Positions 56,360 through 64,000 of a DNA stretch of 64,000 nucleotides are shown here, piece after piece. The notes under the pieces were generated by a model. It was not told the origin of the DNA. It saw only the letters and a list, made by a program, of their open reading frames with translations, and did not search any database. Every line of letters begins with the position of its first letter. Position 1 is the stretch's first letter. The translations under genes and the position numbers were made by a program. This DNA comes from Mesoplasma sp. JKS002658 (GTDB lineage Bacteria; Bacillota_I; Bacilli_A; Mycoplasmatales; Mycoplasmataceae), in NCBI RefSeq assembly GCF_023566355.1, contig NZ_JAKNSW010000001.1:372001-436000 (forward strand). The letters are read 5' to 3'.

Positions 56360-57080
56360 CTAATTCTCTCATCCATTCAAGATAACGTTCAATTATTTCC
56401 TGTTCGCCATCACTATAATTATAGGGCAATTCATCAGTTAAACCATTTAATTGATAAACAACTTTTATGATCGCTTTTGCTAATAAAGTAAAGTCAAATT
56501 TTTGGTTAAAGGGAAAGGCTTTAGCATAAACATTAACCATAATTTGTTTTGCCATTTCTAATAATTGGGGACTAAGAGAGTTTAAGAAACTATCAAGTTT
56601 TTCAATAACTTTCATTGGCACCATTTCTTGAGTGTCTAAGTCAAATTTTTCAGGATTGAAAGAAAAAGTTTCGTTATTTTTTTGATAGGTAAAATCATAA
56701 TCAATTTGTTGTTCACACAAAAAATAACACAAAATCATTTTTAATTCATTAGGAAGATGACTTTGTAAAACTTCATTGCTTTCATCAAGATAAGAACGCA
56801 AATTTACTGATTGTAACGCTTGCATTAAACCAATCTTTTCCATCAATGCCAATTCACGACTATTAATTAAGGCAAAAATTTCTTTAGGAGTTAAATTATG
56901 CGTTTCATTATCAAGTTGATCAAAAGGAATTTTAGCTTTAATTTTTAATAGTTTTGCTTCAAAATCAGCAGGAATATATGGCATTGAAAGTTCTAAATTA
57001 ATCAAGCGCAAAGCTTCCTGATATTCTTTTGTTTTCATTAACATTTGTAATTCTTTTAGTTTTTCTTCATAAAAATTCAC
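56349..57080 (-). CDS. DUF3196-like protein
   Basis: 243 aa. The N-terminal pattern YEEKLKELQMLMKTKEYQEA and ELSMPYIPADFE resembles DUF3196, a helical, TPR-like mollicute family (M. pneumoniae MG237 homologue, structure known, function unknown); the match is from memory of the pattern. I use GTG 57080 (MNFYEEKL) behind AAGGAAG; reading further upstream would enter the tRNA gene. It overlaps the next gene by 11 bases and has no TGA codons. Confidence 0.65.
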   Translation of the reverse strand: MNFYEEKLKELQMLMKTKEYQEALRLINLELSMPYIPADFEAKLLKIKAKIPFDQLDNETHNLTPKEIFALINSRELALMEKIGLMQALQSVNLRSYLDESNEVLQSHLPNELKMILCYFLCEQQIDYDFTYQKNNETFSFNPEKFDLDTQEMVPMKVIEKLDSFLNSLSPQLLEMAKQIMVNVYAKAFPFNQKFDFTLLAKAIIKVVYQLNGLTDELPYNYSDGEQEIIERYLEWMRELDAI

Positions 57081-57102
57081 AAAAAACACTTCCTTTTTAT
57101 AA

Positions 57103-57126
57103 TAAAAAATCATGCACGAAGGCATG
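57103..57126 (-). terminator. Terminator after tRNA-Arg
   Basis: A 6-bp stem (TCATGC/GCATGA) with a 6-base loop is followed by TTTTTTATT on the minus strand, 15 bases past the tRNA 3' end. Confidence 0.82.
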
Positions 57127-57140
57127 ACTAAGCTCCAAAA

Positions 57141-57217
57141 TGGTGCCCACGAGAGGGTTCGAACCTCCGACCTCATGCTTAGAAGGCACGTGCTCTATCC
57201 TACTGAGCTACATGGGC
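57141..57217 (-). tRNA. tRNA-Arg (anticodon UCU)
   Basis: 77 bases with the 3' CCA encoded. The acceptor stem GCCCATG/CGTGGGC is paired with one G-U. The D arm, an anticodon stem CGTGC/GCATG around the loop CTTCTAA (UCU, reads AGA and AGG) and a T arm with TTCGAAC are all formed. AGA is the main arginine codon in such AT-rich genomes. It has its own promoter and terminator. Confidence 0.97.
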
Positions 57218-57259
57218 GTTTTCCACAAATGAATAATACCATTAATTAGGGTGGAAAAC
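57218..57259. repeat. Inverted repeat framing the tRNA-Arg promoter
   Basis: GTTTTCCAC (57218-57226) and GTGGAAAAC (57251-57259), a perfect 9-bp pair around 24 bases that contain the -10 box. One arm touches the tRNA 5' end. No T run follows on either side, so it is not a clear terminator. Confidence 0.6.
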
Positions 57260-57261
57260 AA
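57233..57261 (-). promoter_or_regulatory. Promoter of tRNA-Arg
   Basis: TTGTTT (57256-57261), a 17-base spacer and TATTAT (57233-57238) on the minus strand, 15 bases before the tRNA 5' end. Confidence 0.7.
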
Positions 57262-57263
57262 AC

Positions 57264-58910
57264 CTATTTTAGACGATTCTTCTTAAAAGCCAGGAGTTTA
57301 TTGATTAAATAAAACGTTGAGTAATAGTCATCGTTCTGCTTACTATACTGTTCGATATTTAACTGTTTATCAAGTTTTTTAATGGCGCTATTCAACTCTT
57401 TGATATCGCTTTTTTGAAAGGCTAAGCCATCACTTTGGTAAGGACCAAAACAAATTAAATAGTATTTAATAATTTCTTCTAAAGAATAGTCCATCTCTTT
57501 AACAATTTTAGGTTCTAATGAAATCAAGAAAGAAATTATTCGGAGAACTTCTTTTAACTGCATTGTTAAATCTTTATTCTTTTTATTATTTTCTTCAAGA
57601 ATAGTTTTTAATTCTTGAGATGTGAGAAAAATTGTGTCTAAATTGTCAACTCAATAGTTGTTATTAGTTTGAAAGCGGTGTTGTTCATCTTCAGAAAATA
57701 ATTTCAAAGAATTAACTAAGGCCACTTTTTTTCGCATAATAAATAAATCTTCAGCAGCAGGACAATCAAGTGATGTTTGTTGAACTAAACGTAAGTATGA
57801 AACTGCATATAAAATTCCATTGATAAACTTTTCCAGCCTATGAGCAGAAAACTTAATTTTGTTAACTCGAGGCAAATGATTGTAATACTCAATAATTGTT
57901 TTAGGATTGAAATCTTTGGTTAAAATTGGATATAAAAAGTCAGGTGAAGCAAACTTGAGGGTTTGAAAAGTCGCAGTTTCATCGTACTCTGAATCTAACT
58001 CTTGAATAGAATCGTTTTGAAGAGTAATTAATCATTCTGCTTCACTTTTTAAAATAATATCAAGGTAATTATGTAATAATGCGTTTAATTCCACTTCTGA
58101 TTCGAGTTGGTCTAAAGCACGAATATTATCTTTCAACAAAATACTTGTATATTTCGATAATTGATAAACACTTTTGAAACGTTCATCTAACTCTAACTTT
58201 CGTCAATGATCTTCATTAAATGAAAATAACATCGCTTGAAAATCTTCATCACTTGCTAAAGTATCTAACAAAGGGGCCACAAAAGTTTTTTCACTTTCAC
58301 TCAACACGCGACCACTAATTAAAGCAGCATGGATGTTTTCTTTATTAAAAACTTGGTTAATATTTTGATAAATTAATTCTGGAGTGGTCGGGTTAACAAT
58401 TAATAAAGTCAATAAAAAGGGATAAAGAGCAGAAAAATAAGGTTTATCAGGAGTGTTTTTATTTTCTAAATTAATATCATACCGATTTTTAAAACATAGT
58501 TGCATTAAAATCATGAAAATTAAATCACCATCAATTGCTAAGTCATCTTTTGAAACAAAAGAGTGATCATTAATGTAAGGAAAGATAATTTTTTCTAATA
58601 GTTGTTGAGTTCTGATTGACTGATTATTAACTTTTAAATCAACCTTATTTTCCGAATCTTTGTAGACAGTTCTAAATAAAAGAGAATAGTTTTTAAGAAT
58701 ATAATCAGAGAGCTCTTGAATATTTGATGACTCAATACTGGTTAATTCCTTACCTGTGTAAAGTTGATATTGAAATAACCCATAATAAGTAATCCGAAAA
58801 ATTTGTTCAATAACCACTTTATCATCTGCTGATAAATCTAAAAATGATGGTTCATCTTGGACATAATCATTGATTGCTCACCAAAAATTCGAATCTTGTT
58901 TTTTATACAT
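57264..58910 (-). CDS. Hypothetical protein downstream of the ABC exporters
   Basis: 548 aa with TGA-Trp codons; not recognised. No signal peptide is seen and no clear membrane segment, although ALYPFLLTLLIVNPTT is hydrophobic. It is rich in Leu, Asn, Asp and Lys and looks helical throughout; the start reads MYKKQDSNFW. AGGAG 7 bases before the ATG lies on the end of the exporter gene. Its place as third gene after two ABC exporters suggests a linked cytoplasmic role. Confidence 0.7.
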
Positions 58911-58918
58911 GTGCTCTC

Positions 58919-60802
58919 CTAATCCATCAATCCAGCTTCATAAAGTTTCTTGAAGTGCCCTGGTTTATTTTTTAATTCCTCAAAAGTTCCTTTTTGTGTT
59001 ACACCTTTTTTAGGTTCTAGAACAAGAATTTGGTCAACATCCTTAATTGTTGATAACTTGTGAGCAATCGTTACTGAAGTTTTATTTGCAATTAACTTAT
59101 TTAATTCAGCTTGAATTTCTTTTTCAACAATATTATCTAAAGCAGAAGTGGCTTCATCTAAAATCACTAAGTCAGGATCCTTTAAGAAAATTCGCGCAAT
59201 TACTAACCGTTGTTTTTGTCCTCCAGAAAGTAAAAAACCTCTTTCTCCTAAAATCGTCTCATAAGCTTCTGGCAAGGACATAATAAAATCGTGTAAATTA
59301 GCTTTTTTAGCAGCAGCGATAATTGCTTTCTTGCTAGCATTAAAAATTCCATACGCAATATTTTCTCAGAAATTTCCATAAAACATTTGTGGATTTTGTT
59401 CTACATATCCCACCTTAGCTAAATAATCAGGTAAGTTCAAACTTTTTAAATCATCAGTTCCGTTAATTAAAACTTTTCCTGTTGTTGGGTCATACAACCG
59501 AAGTAACAAACGACCAATTGTTGATTTACCACTTCCAGTTTCACCAACAAAAGCATAAGACTTTCCTTCTTCTAATGTAAAAGTGGTTGATGGAATAATA
59601 ATGTTATTTAAGTCTTGAGGATAAGCAAATGAAACTTCTTCAAAAACAATGTTTCTAATTTCATCAACCTTTTTTCCTTCGATATTGGGAAGAATCTGAG
59701 GTTTTGGTTCGGTCAATTGACCAATTCGGTCAGCACAGTTAGCAGCTCTGGCCGCTGCTCTCAAAGTTTGTATCATCATAATAATTGGTAAAGACAACAT
59801 ACTTAAGTTAGGTAAAAATGTTACCAAAATACTTGCTAACTGGTCAGGATTGCTTTGATATTTACCAATAGCAATCAACAAAATAATTGTTGAAAGAAAA
59901 GAATCAGCAATAAAAATTCAAGTATTTAGTGTTACTGAGAGAACAACTTGTTTATTTCCCTTTTTTGAATAAACAGCGTTCTCAGCAACATTTCGTTGAA
60001 TTTCTTCAACTTCAGTTCCTGATGACTTAATTAAGGTAATGTTATTAATTCGATCAGTCATATCAGCATCAATATCACGTTTAATATCAAACATATAAAT
60101 TAAGGCGCGACGGAAATATATAAAAATAACAAAAGCAACTAAAAGAACAATCACCAGATATCCAAGTGCAATTCCTGTTAGCATCGCGTTTTTTGTAAAT
60201 AAAATTACAACTGCTGAAATTACTGCAGCAATTAAATAAATAATATTAGTTAAAAATTGTTGAATCCCTAATGATAACCCTTCAGTATCAGCAACTAAAC
60301 GAGTTAGAATATTTCCACTAGCATGATCAAAGAAGAAATCAATATCTTGATCAACTAAACTATTAAGAATTTCTAACCGTTGTTGAATTTCAACCTTCAT
60401 CGCAAAAACTCCGATTGTGTAATCAGTTAAATACTCAAAAATACACAAGAAAAACAACGCCACACCAGTAACTGCAATTCAACTATATCAATGCATTGTG
60501 ATACCTAAAAAAGTATCAGTTTTTGTTGTTGTCGAAGTTAACAAACCAGCAATTTGTGAAGCAGCCAAAGGCGTCAAGGTGGCAGTAATTCCATTAAGAA
60601 TAGTTATGATTACCATCAACCAGAAAAGTACTGGATTCTCTTTAGCGTTATCCAGTACAATTCGAATGAAACTGCCCATTTTTTTTCATGAAAAATCACG
60701 ATCAGTATTACGAAAATGGGGGTTGTTAACATACTTATCAGTAACTTTACTAGTTGTTTTACTGCTGGTTGGTTTGATTAGTAGTAATTCTTCGTTTTCC
60801 AT
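58919..60802 (-). CDS. ABC exporter, membrane-ATPase fusion (second of pair)
   Basis: 627 aa. A hydrophilic N-terminus (about 40 residues) and six-helix exporter domain (about 45-350) lead to an ATPase with GETGSGKST, LSGGQKQR, ILDEATSALD and the switch histidine in IAHKLST. This is the multidrug/lipid exporter type (MsbA/LmrA-like, often heterodimeric). All catalytic motifs look intact. AAGGA precedes the ATG, 13 bases after the first exporter. A 55-base block (59110-59164) is identical to one in its neighbour. Confidence 0.92.
59110..59164 (-). repeat. 55-base direct repeat, copy 1
   Basis: Identical over 55 bases to 61007-61061 and in the same frame; encodes the Walker B and D-loop part (ILDEATSALDNIVEKEIQ). 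Flanking codons of the two genes differ, so the identity is sharply bounded. Confidence 0.85.
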
Positions 60803-60815
60803 AAGGTTTTCCTTT

Positions 60816-62816
60816 CTATTTCATTAATCCAGCTTCATATAAATCTTTGAAATGACCAGGTTGTTTTTTTAATTCTTCAAAACTACCCACTTGGGTAATT
60901 CCTTTTCCTGGAACTAACACAATAATTTGATCAGCATTCTTAATAGTTGATAGTCTGTGAGCAATCGAAACTGTGGTACGATTTTGCATTAGCTTATTTA
61001 GTTGACCTTGAATTTCTTTTTCAACAATATTATCTAAAGCAGAAGTGGCTTCATCTAAAATTAATAATTCAGGATCTTTTAAAAACATTCGCGCAATTAC
61101 CAAACGTTGTTTTTGTCCTCCAGATAACATAAATCCCCGTTCACCAAGAATCGTGTCATACTTATCTGGTCAAGTTTGAATAATTCGGTCCAAATCAGCT
61201 TTTTTACATGCTTCTATTACTTGTTCGTTGGTTTTATCTGCAGTTCCATAGCGCACATTTTCTCAAATGTTTCCTAACAAAATTTGGGGTTCTTGTTCCA
61301 CATAACCGACATGATCAAGATAACTTGATAAATGAATATCTTTTAAATTAATATCATTATTAATTAAAACATCTCCATAGGTTGGATCATAAAAACGCAA
61401 AAGTAATTTAGAAATTGTTGATTTACCAGCTCCAGTTTCACCAACAAAAGCATATTTTTTTCCTTGTTCAAAAGTAAAGTCAGTTTTTGGCAAAATCACC
61501 TTAGTTGGTTTTTCAGGATAAGCAAAGACCACATCTTTAAAAAGAATATTCCCATTGATACTGTCAAGATAAATTCCTTCTTTATCCTGCAAGTGAGTAT
61601 TAATATTTGATTTTGAATAAAGAATTTGCGCAGTTCTCTCTGCAGAAGTTGAAGCAATAATGATTCCTGATAGTACCCGAATTACTTGCATCAAAGGACC
61701 AATCATCACTGCTGAAATCAACAAGAAGGCAGGGAGTTTAGTAATTAATAAGGTTGTATCGTTTTTATAAATTATCGCTGCTGCGATAATTAACACAATC
61801 TGGATTGAAGAAATCCCAATAATTAAAATCGCAGTTAAAATCGCTTGAAGATTAACCATTCGTTTGTATGCTGAAGCATACTCCTTATGTTGATCGACAA
61901 AACCTTTTTTTTCGTATGCTTCAGTTCCAGAAGTTTTAATTAACTGCACAGTGCTAATGCGGTTGATAACTGTTCCATTAACCTTGGTGATTACATCACG
62001 AGCTTTAAACATCAGTTTTCTTAAACTACCAAAAATAGCTAACATTATTGCAATAATTAAAACAAACATTACAATAATTACTAAACTTAATTTTCAATCC
62101 ATCACAAAGGCCATAATGATTGCAGCAATAGTGGTAAAGACCGCTGAAAGAAAAGCAGTTGGAATTGCTTGAGACTGATCACCAATAATTTGAGTATCAG
62201 AAACAACTTTGGTTAAAATATCACCAATTTTTTTATCAGAATAATAACTCATATCCTGAGTTATTAGACGGGCAAAAGAACGATCTCGTAAATCAACTTC
62301 AATATATTTACCCAAAAAACCAGCAATCGCTGTTCCTGCAAAAGTAGTAGTAGCAACAATAAAGAGTAAAGCAATTTGCAAACCCATATACGCTTCTCAA
62401 GAAATATCTCAAATTGGTTTTAAATCACTAGATAACTGGTCATAAGGAATTTGTTTAAACGTGTCAGAATTCTTCCAAATTACCACCTTAGTTAAATTAT
62501 TGATGATATAAGGCCCAAAAGCAGAGGCCACTGAAGCAAGCAAAAGCAAAATTAAGATAGCTAAACCATACGGTCACTTCTTAATAAAGTAAGTAGAAAC
62601 TAACTTAAAAAACCCAATCTTAGGGGTTTCAATTACAGGTTCAATGTCTTCATCATCATCTCTTTGTTCCCTTCAGTTTTGAAAAAAACGGACAAGTCGA
62701 GTCTTTCAAGGAGTTTCAGGAGCGATTGAGTTATCAATTTTTCGGTTAATAGAACCTTCTTCAGGATTGTCATTTTTTAGCAGTTTTTTGTCCTCGGAGC
62801 TTGGACTTTCTGACAT
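60816..62816 (-). CDS. ABC exporter, membrane-ATPase fusion (first of pair)
   Basis: 666 aa. A Glu/Asp/Pro-rich cytoplasmic N-terminus of about 75 residues precedes six membrane helices and an ATPase with GETGAGKST, LSGGQKQR, LILDEATSALD and IAHRLST. It has the same architecture as the following gene; together they probably form a heterodimeric exporter. The substrate is unknown. AAGGAG precedes the ATG; a TATAAT box lies upstream. TGA-Trp codons are frequent. Confidence 0.92.
61007..61061 (-). repeat. 55-base direct repeat, copy 2
   Basis: Partner of 59110-59164, in the ATPase domain of the first exporter. Confidence 0.85.
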
Positions 62817-62847
62817 AATTATCTCCTTTCCTGAATGTATTTAAAAG

Positions 62848-62853
62848 ATTATA
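62848..62853 (-). promoter_or_regulatory. -10 box for the ABC exporter operon
   Basis: TATAAT on the minus strand, 31 bases before the ATG of the first exporter and just past the dprA terminator. No good -35 is seen. Confidence 0.5.
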
Positions 62854-62866
62854 ACATTTAGAAAAA

Positions 62867-62893
62867 CAAAAAAATAGTGAACAGTTTCACTAT
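62867..62893 (-). terminator. Terminator of ssb-dprA
   Basis: A perfect 8-bp stem (ATAGTGAA/TTCACTAT) with a 4-base loop is followed by a T-rich tail on the minus strand, 9 bases past the dprA stop. Confidence 0.88.
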
Positions 62894-62901
62894 CTCCATC
62901 T

Positions 62902-63624
62902 TTACAAATCTTTTAAAACATCACTTGAAGATTCGATCAACTTTGCTCCAAGTTTAATCAAAGTGTTGTTAGCACGGTTCTTTACATCAATACCTAAAGG
63001 TAAAACAAAAAGCGATCCATTCTCAGTTAAACCTTGTTCAATTATTGGAATTAAAGGACTTTTTTTAGCAACCTCAATCACAACAGTTGCCGTAGCAAGA
63101 GTTACTAATAGTCGAGTTATAAAGGCTACCTGATTATTGTTTAAATTATATCCTTCACTAATAATTAAACCATCACTGTTATCATGAACAGATGCGATTG
63201 TATCTGTAATCAGAATATAGTTTGAAGAAGTTTCTTGAATTAAACAGTTGATATAACCAGACATCAGGTTTAAGTTTGCAAGTAAAAAAGTTTTATGTTC
63301 TTTTTTGAAATTATTCACCAATCGTTCAAAACTTTGTTGGTTACAATTTTCAATTTTATCTTCGTAAATAAAACTAAAAATTTTATAATAATTAACTAAC
63401 AGGTCAATTTTGCCTTTATAAAAAAGGACAAAAGGTGGATGATGACTATTTTTCAAGTTAGTTGGATATAATGGATTGATAATTGTTAAATAGTCACAAT
63501 TGATGCGTTGTTCAACTGATTCTAATTCTTGTTGACTAATCTTTTCTTTTTTATCCAAAGCTTCATAAATTTTATCCCACTCTCCGTGGTACTTTAAACT
63601 AAAGTATAAAAGAACTTTGTCCAT
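62902..63624 (-). CDS. dprA: DprA/Smf-like DNA-processing protein, divergent
   Basis: 240 aa, without TGA codons. DprA loads RecA on incoming single strands in transformable bacteria. Recognisable parts are YPTNLKNSHHPPFVLFYKGK (near 53) and the C-terminal run GLIISEGYN, FITRLLVT, VIEVAKKSPL, LPLGIDVKNRANNTLIKLGAKLIESSSDVL. The first half of the Rossmann fold is degenerate: the usual GxR...G nucleotide/DNA-binding loop is not visible after residue 80. It lies 2 bases after the ssb stop; no independent ribosome site is evident. Confidence 0.8.
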   Translation of the reverse strand: MDKVLLYFSLKYHGEWDKIYEALDKKEKISQQELESVEQRINCDYLTIINPLYPTNLKNSHHPPFVLFYKGKIDLLVNYYKIFSFIYEDKIENCNQQSFERLVNNFKKEHKTFLLANLNLMSGYINCLIQETSSNYILITDTIASVHDNSDGLIISEGYNLNNNQVAFITRLLVTLATATVVIEVAKKSPLIPIIEQGLTENGSLFVLPLGIDVKNRANNTLIKLGAKLIESSSDVLKDL

Positions 63625-63626
63625 TT

Positions 63627-63941
63627 CTATGCCAAATAAAAAACTTTATTAGCAATAATATCGTTGATTATAGTTTTAAAATCTTTGCCTGCATAGGAAT
63701 TAACTCGGCCTTCAATGCCAATACATGCTTGATCGTGCAAAACAAACTCATCAGTCAATTGAGTTGATCAAACCTTAACACTAATTAAATCATCATGATG
63801 TTCGTGCTCGTGTTTTTCTTTTGCTTTGTAAGGTTTAGGAACCTTTAAAAGAAACTTATAAAGACTTTTGTTACCATCAGGAGTGGTGTAAACAACTTCT
63901 GCATCTCCTTCTAAAGTTCCCATCATTATTACATTATTCAT
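63627..63941 (-). CDS. ssb: Short single-stranded DNA-binding protein
   Basis: 104 aa: an SSB OB fold (MNNVIMMGTLEGDAEVVYTT, then YKFLLKVPKPY, VKVWSTQ, GIEGRVNSY) with no C-terminal tail, so it lacks the acidic protein-docking tip of the main SSB. A His/Glu-rich loop (KEKHEHEHHDD) replaces the usual surface loop. The Trp in VKVWS is TGA. GGAGG lies 7 bases before ATG 63941. Coupled to dprA, it may be a second SSB for recombination or DNA uptake rather than the replication SSB. Confidence 0.85.
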
Positions 63942-64000
63942 ATTTTTTCCTCCGTTATAGAATAAGAAAAAAACCAAAACTTTTCTCATAAAGTTCTGGA

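Noticed and set aside
57081-57176. Upstream extension of the DUF3196-like frame
   Set aside because: It reads into the tRNA-Arg gene and its terminator and has no ribosome site; GTG 57080 is supported instead.

Overview
The window is a dense piece of a mollicute chromosome. It is AT-rich, and nearly every recognisable protein reads through in-frame TGA codons that fall where tryptophan is expected (genetic code 4). Lipoprotein signals of the MKKLLSFL...IAC type, a CIRCE/HrcA heat-shock regulon, a fused SecDF, an N-domain-less ClpB and the order clpB, hrcA-grpE-dnaK-dnaJ-mnmA all point to the Spiroplasma / Entomoplasma / Mesoplasma / Mycoplasma mycoides side of the Mollicutes. The genus cannot be fixed from the sequence alone. 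Forty-six protein genes lie on the minus strand and one on the plus strand; there is one tRNA. No rRNA, transposase, CRISPR array or prophage was seen, and no gene-free stretch exceeds 300 bases.

Layout, left to right (minus-strand operons read right to left). (1) 1-14045: apt and secDF, then a housekeeping operon that starts at a near-consensus promoter (14002-14030) and runs glyS, dnaG, rpoD, trmK, nif3, DEAD-box helicase, yitT-like gene. (2) 14046-19081: recO, era, ybeY, a small membrane protein, a C39-peptidase/ABC-exporter-like protein whose ATPase domain has lost its Walker A region, and a DJ-1/PfpI protein. (3) 19134-25263: an unassigned four-gene unit: lipoprotein, 240-aa protein, ABC-2-like permease, and an ATPase with a 260-residue C-terminal extension. 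(4) 25522-33846: a 1749-aa FtsX-like permease diverging from the only plus-strand gene, a 946-aa lipoprotein. (5) 33863-37595: rarA and CIRCE-controlled lon. (6) 37622-43635: a membrane-anchored basic protein, a DUF2779 double nuclease, fmt, efp, a Gls24-like protein and tig. (7) 43695-52710: mnmA, dnaJ, dnaK, grpE, hrcA, clpB and a 251-aa unknown, with two CIRCE sites. (8) 52808-57217: tRNA-Arg(UCU), a DUF3196-like protein, a zinc-ribbon protein, obg, nadE and two membrane proteins. (9) 57264-63941: ssb, dprA, a tandem pair of ABC exporters and a 548-aa unknown.

The housekeeping genes combine translation (glyS, fmt, efp, mnmA, era, ybeY, obg), replication and repair (dnaG, recO, rarA, ssb, dprA), transcription (rpoD, hrcA) and protein quality control and export (dnaK system, clpB, lon, tig, secDF). 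The HrcA repressor encoded here probably acts on all three CIRCE sites in the window, so chaperones, disaggregase and protease would rise together under stress. The least explained parts are the C39-peptidase protein with a motor-dead ATPase domain plus its coupled small membrane protein, and the four-gene ABC unit at 19134-25263.
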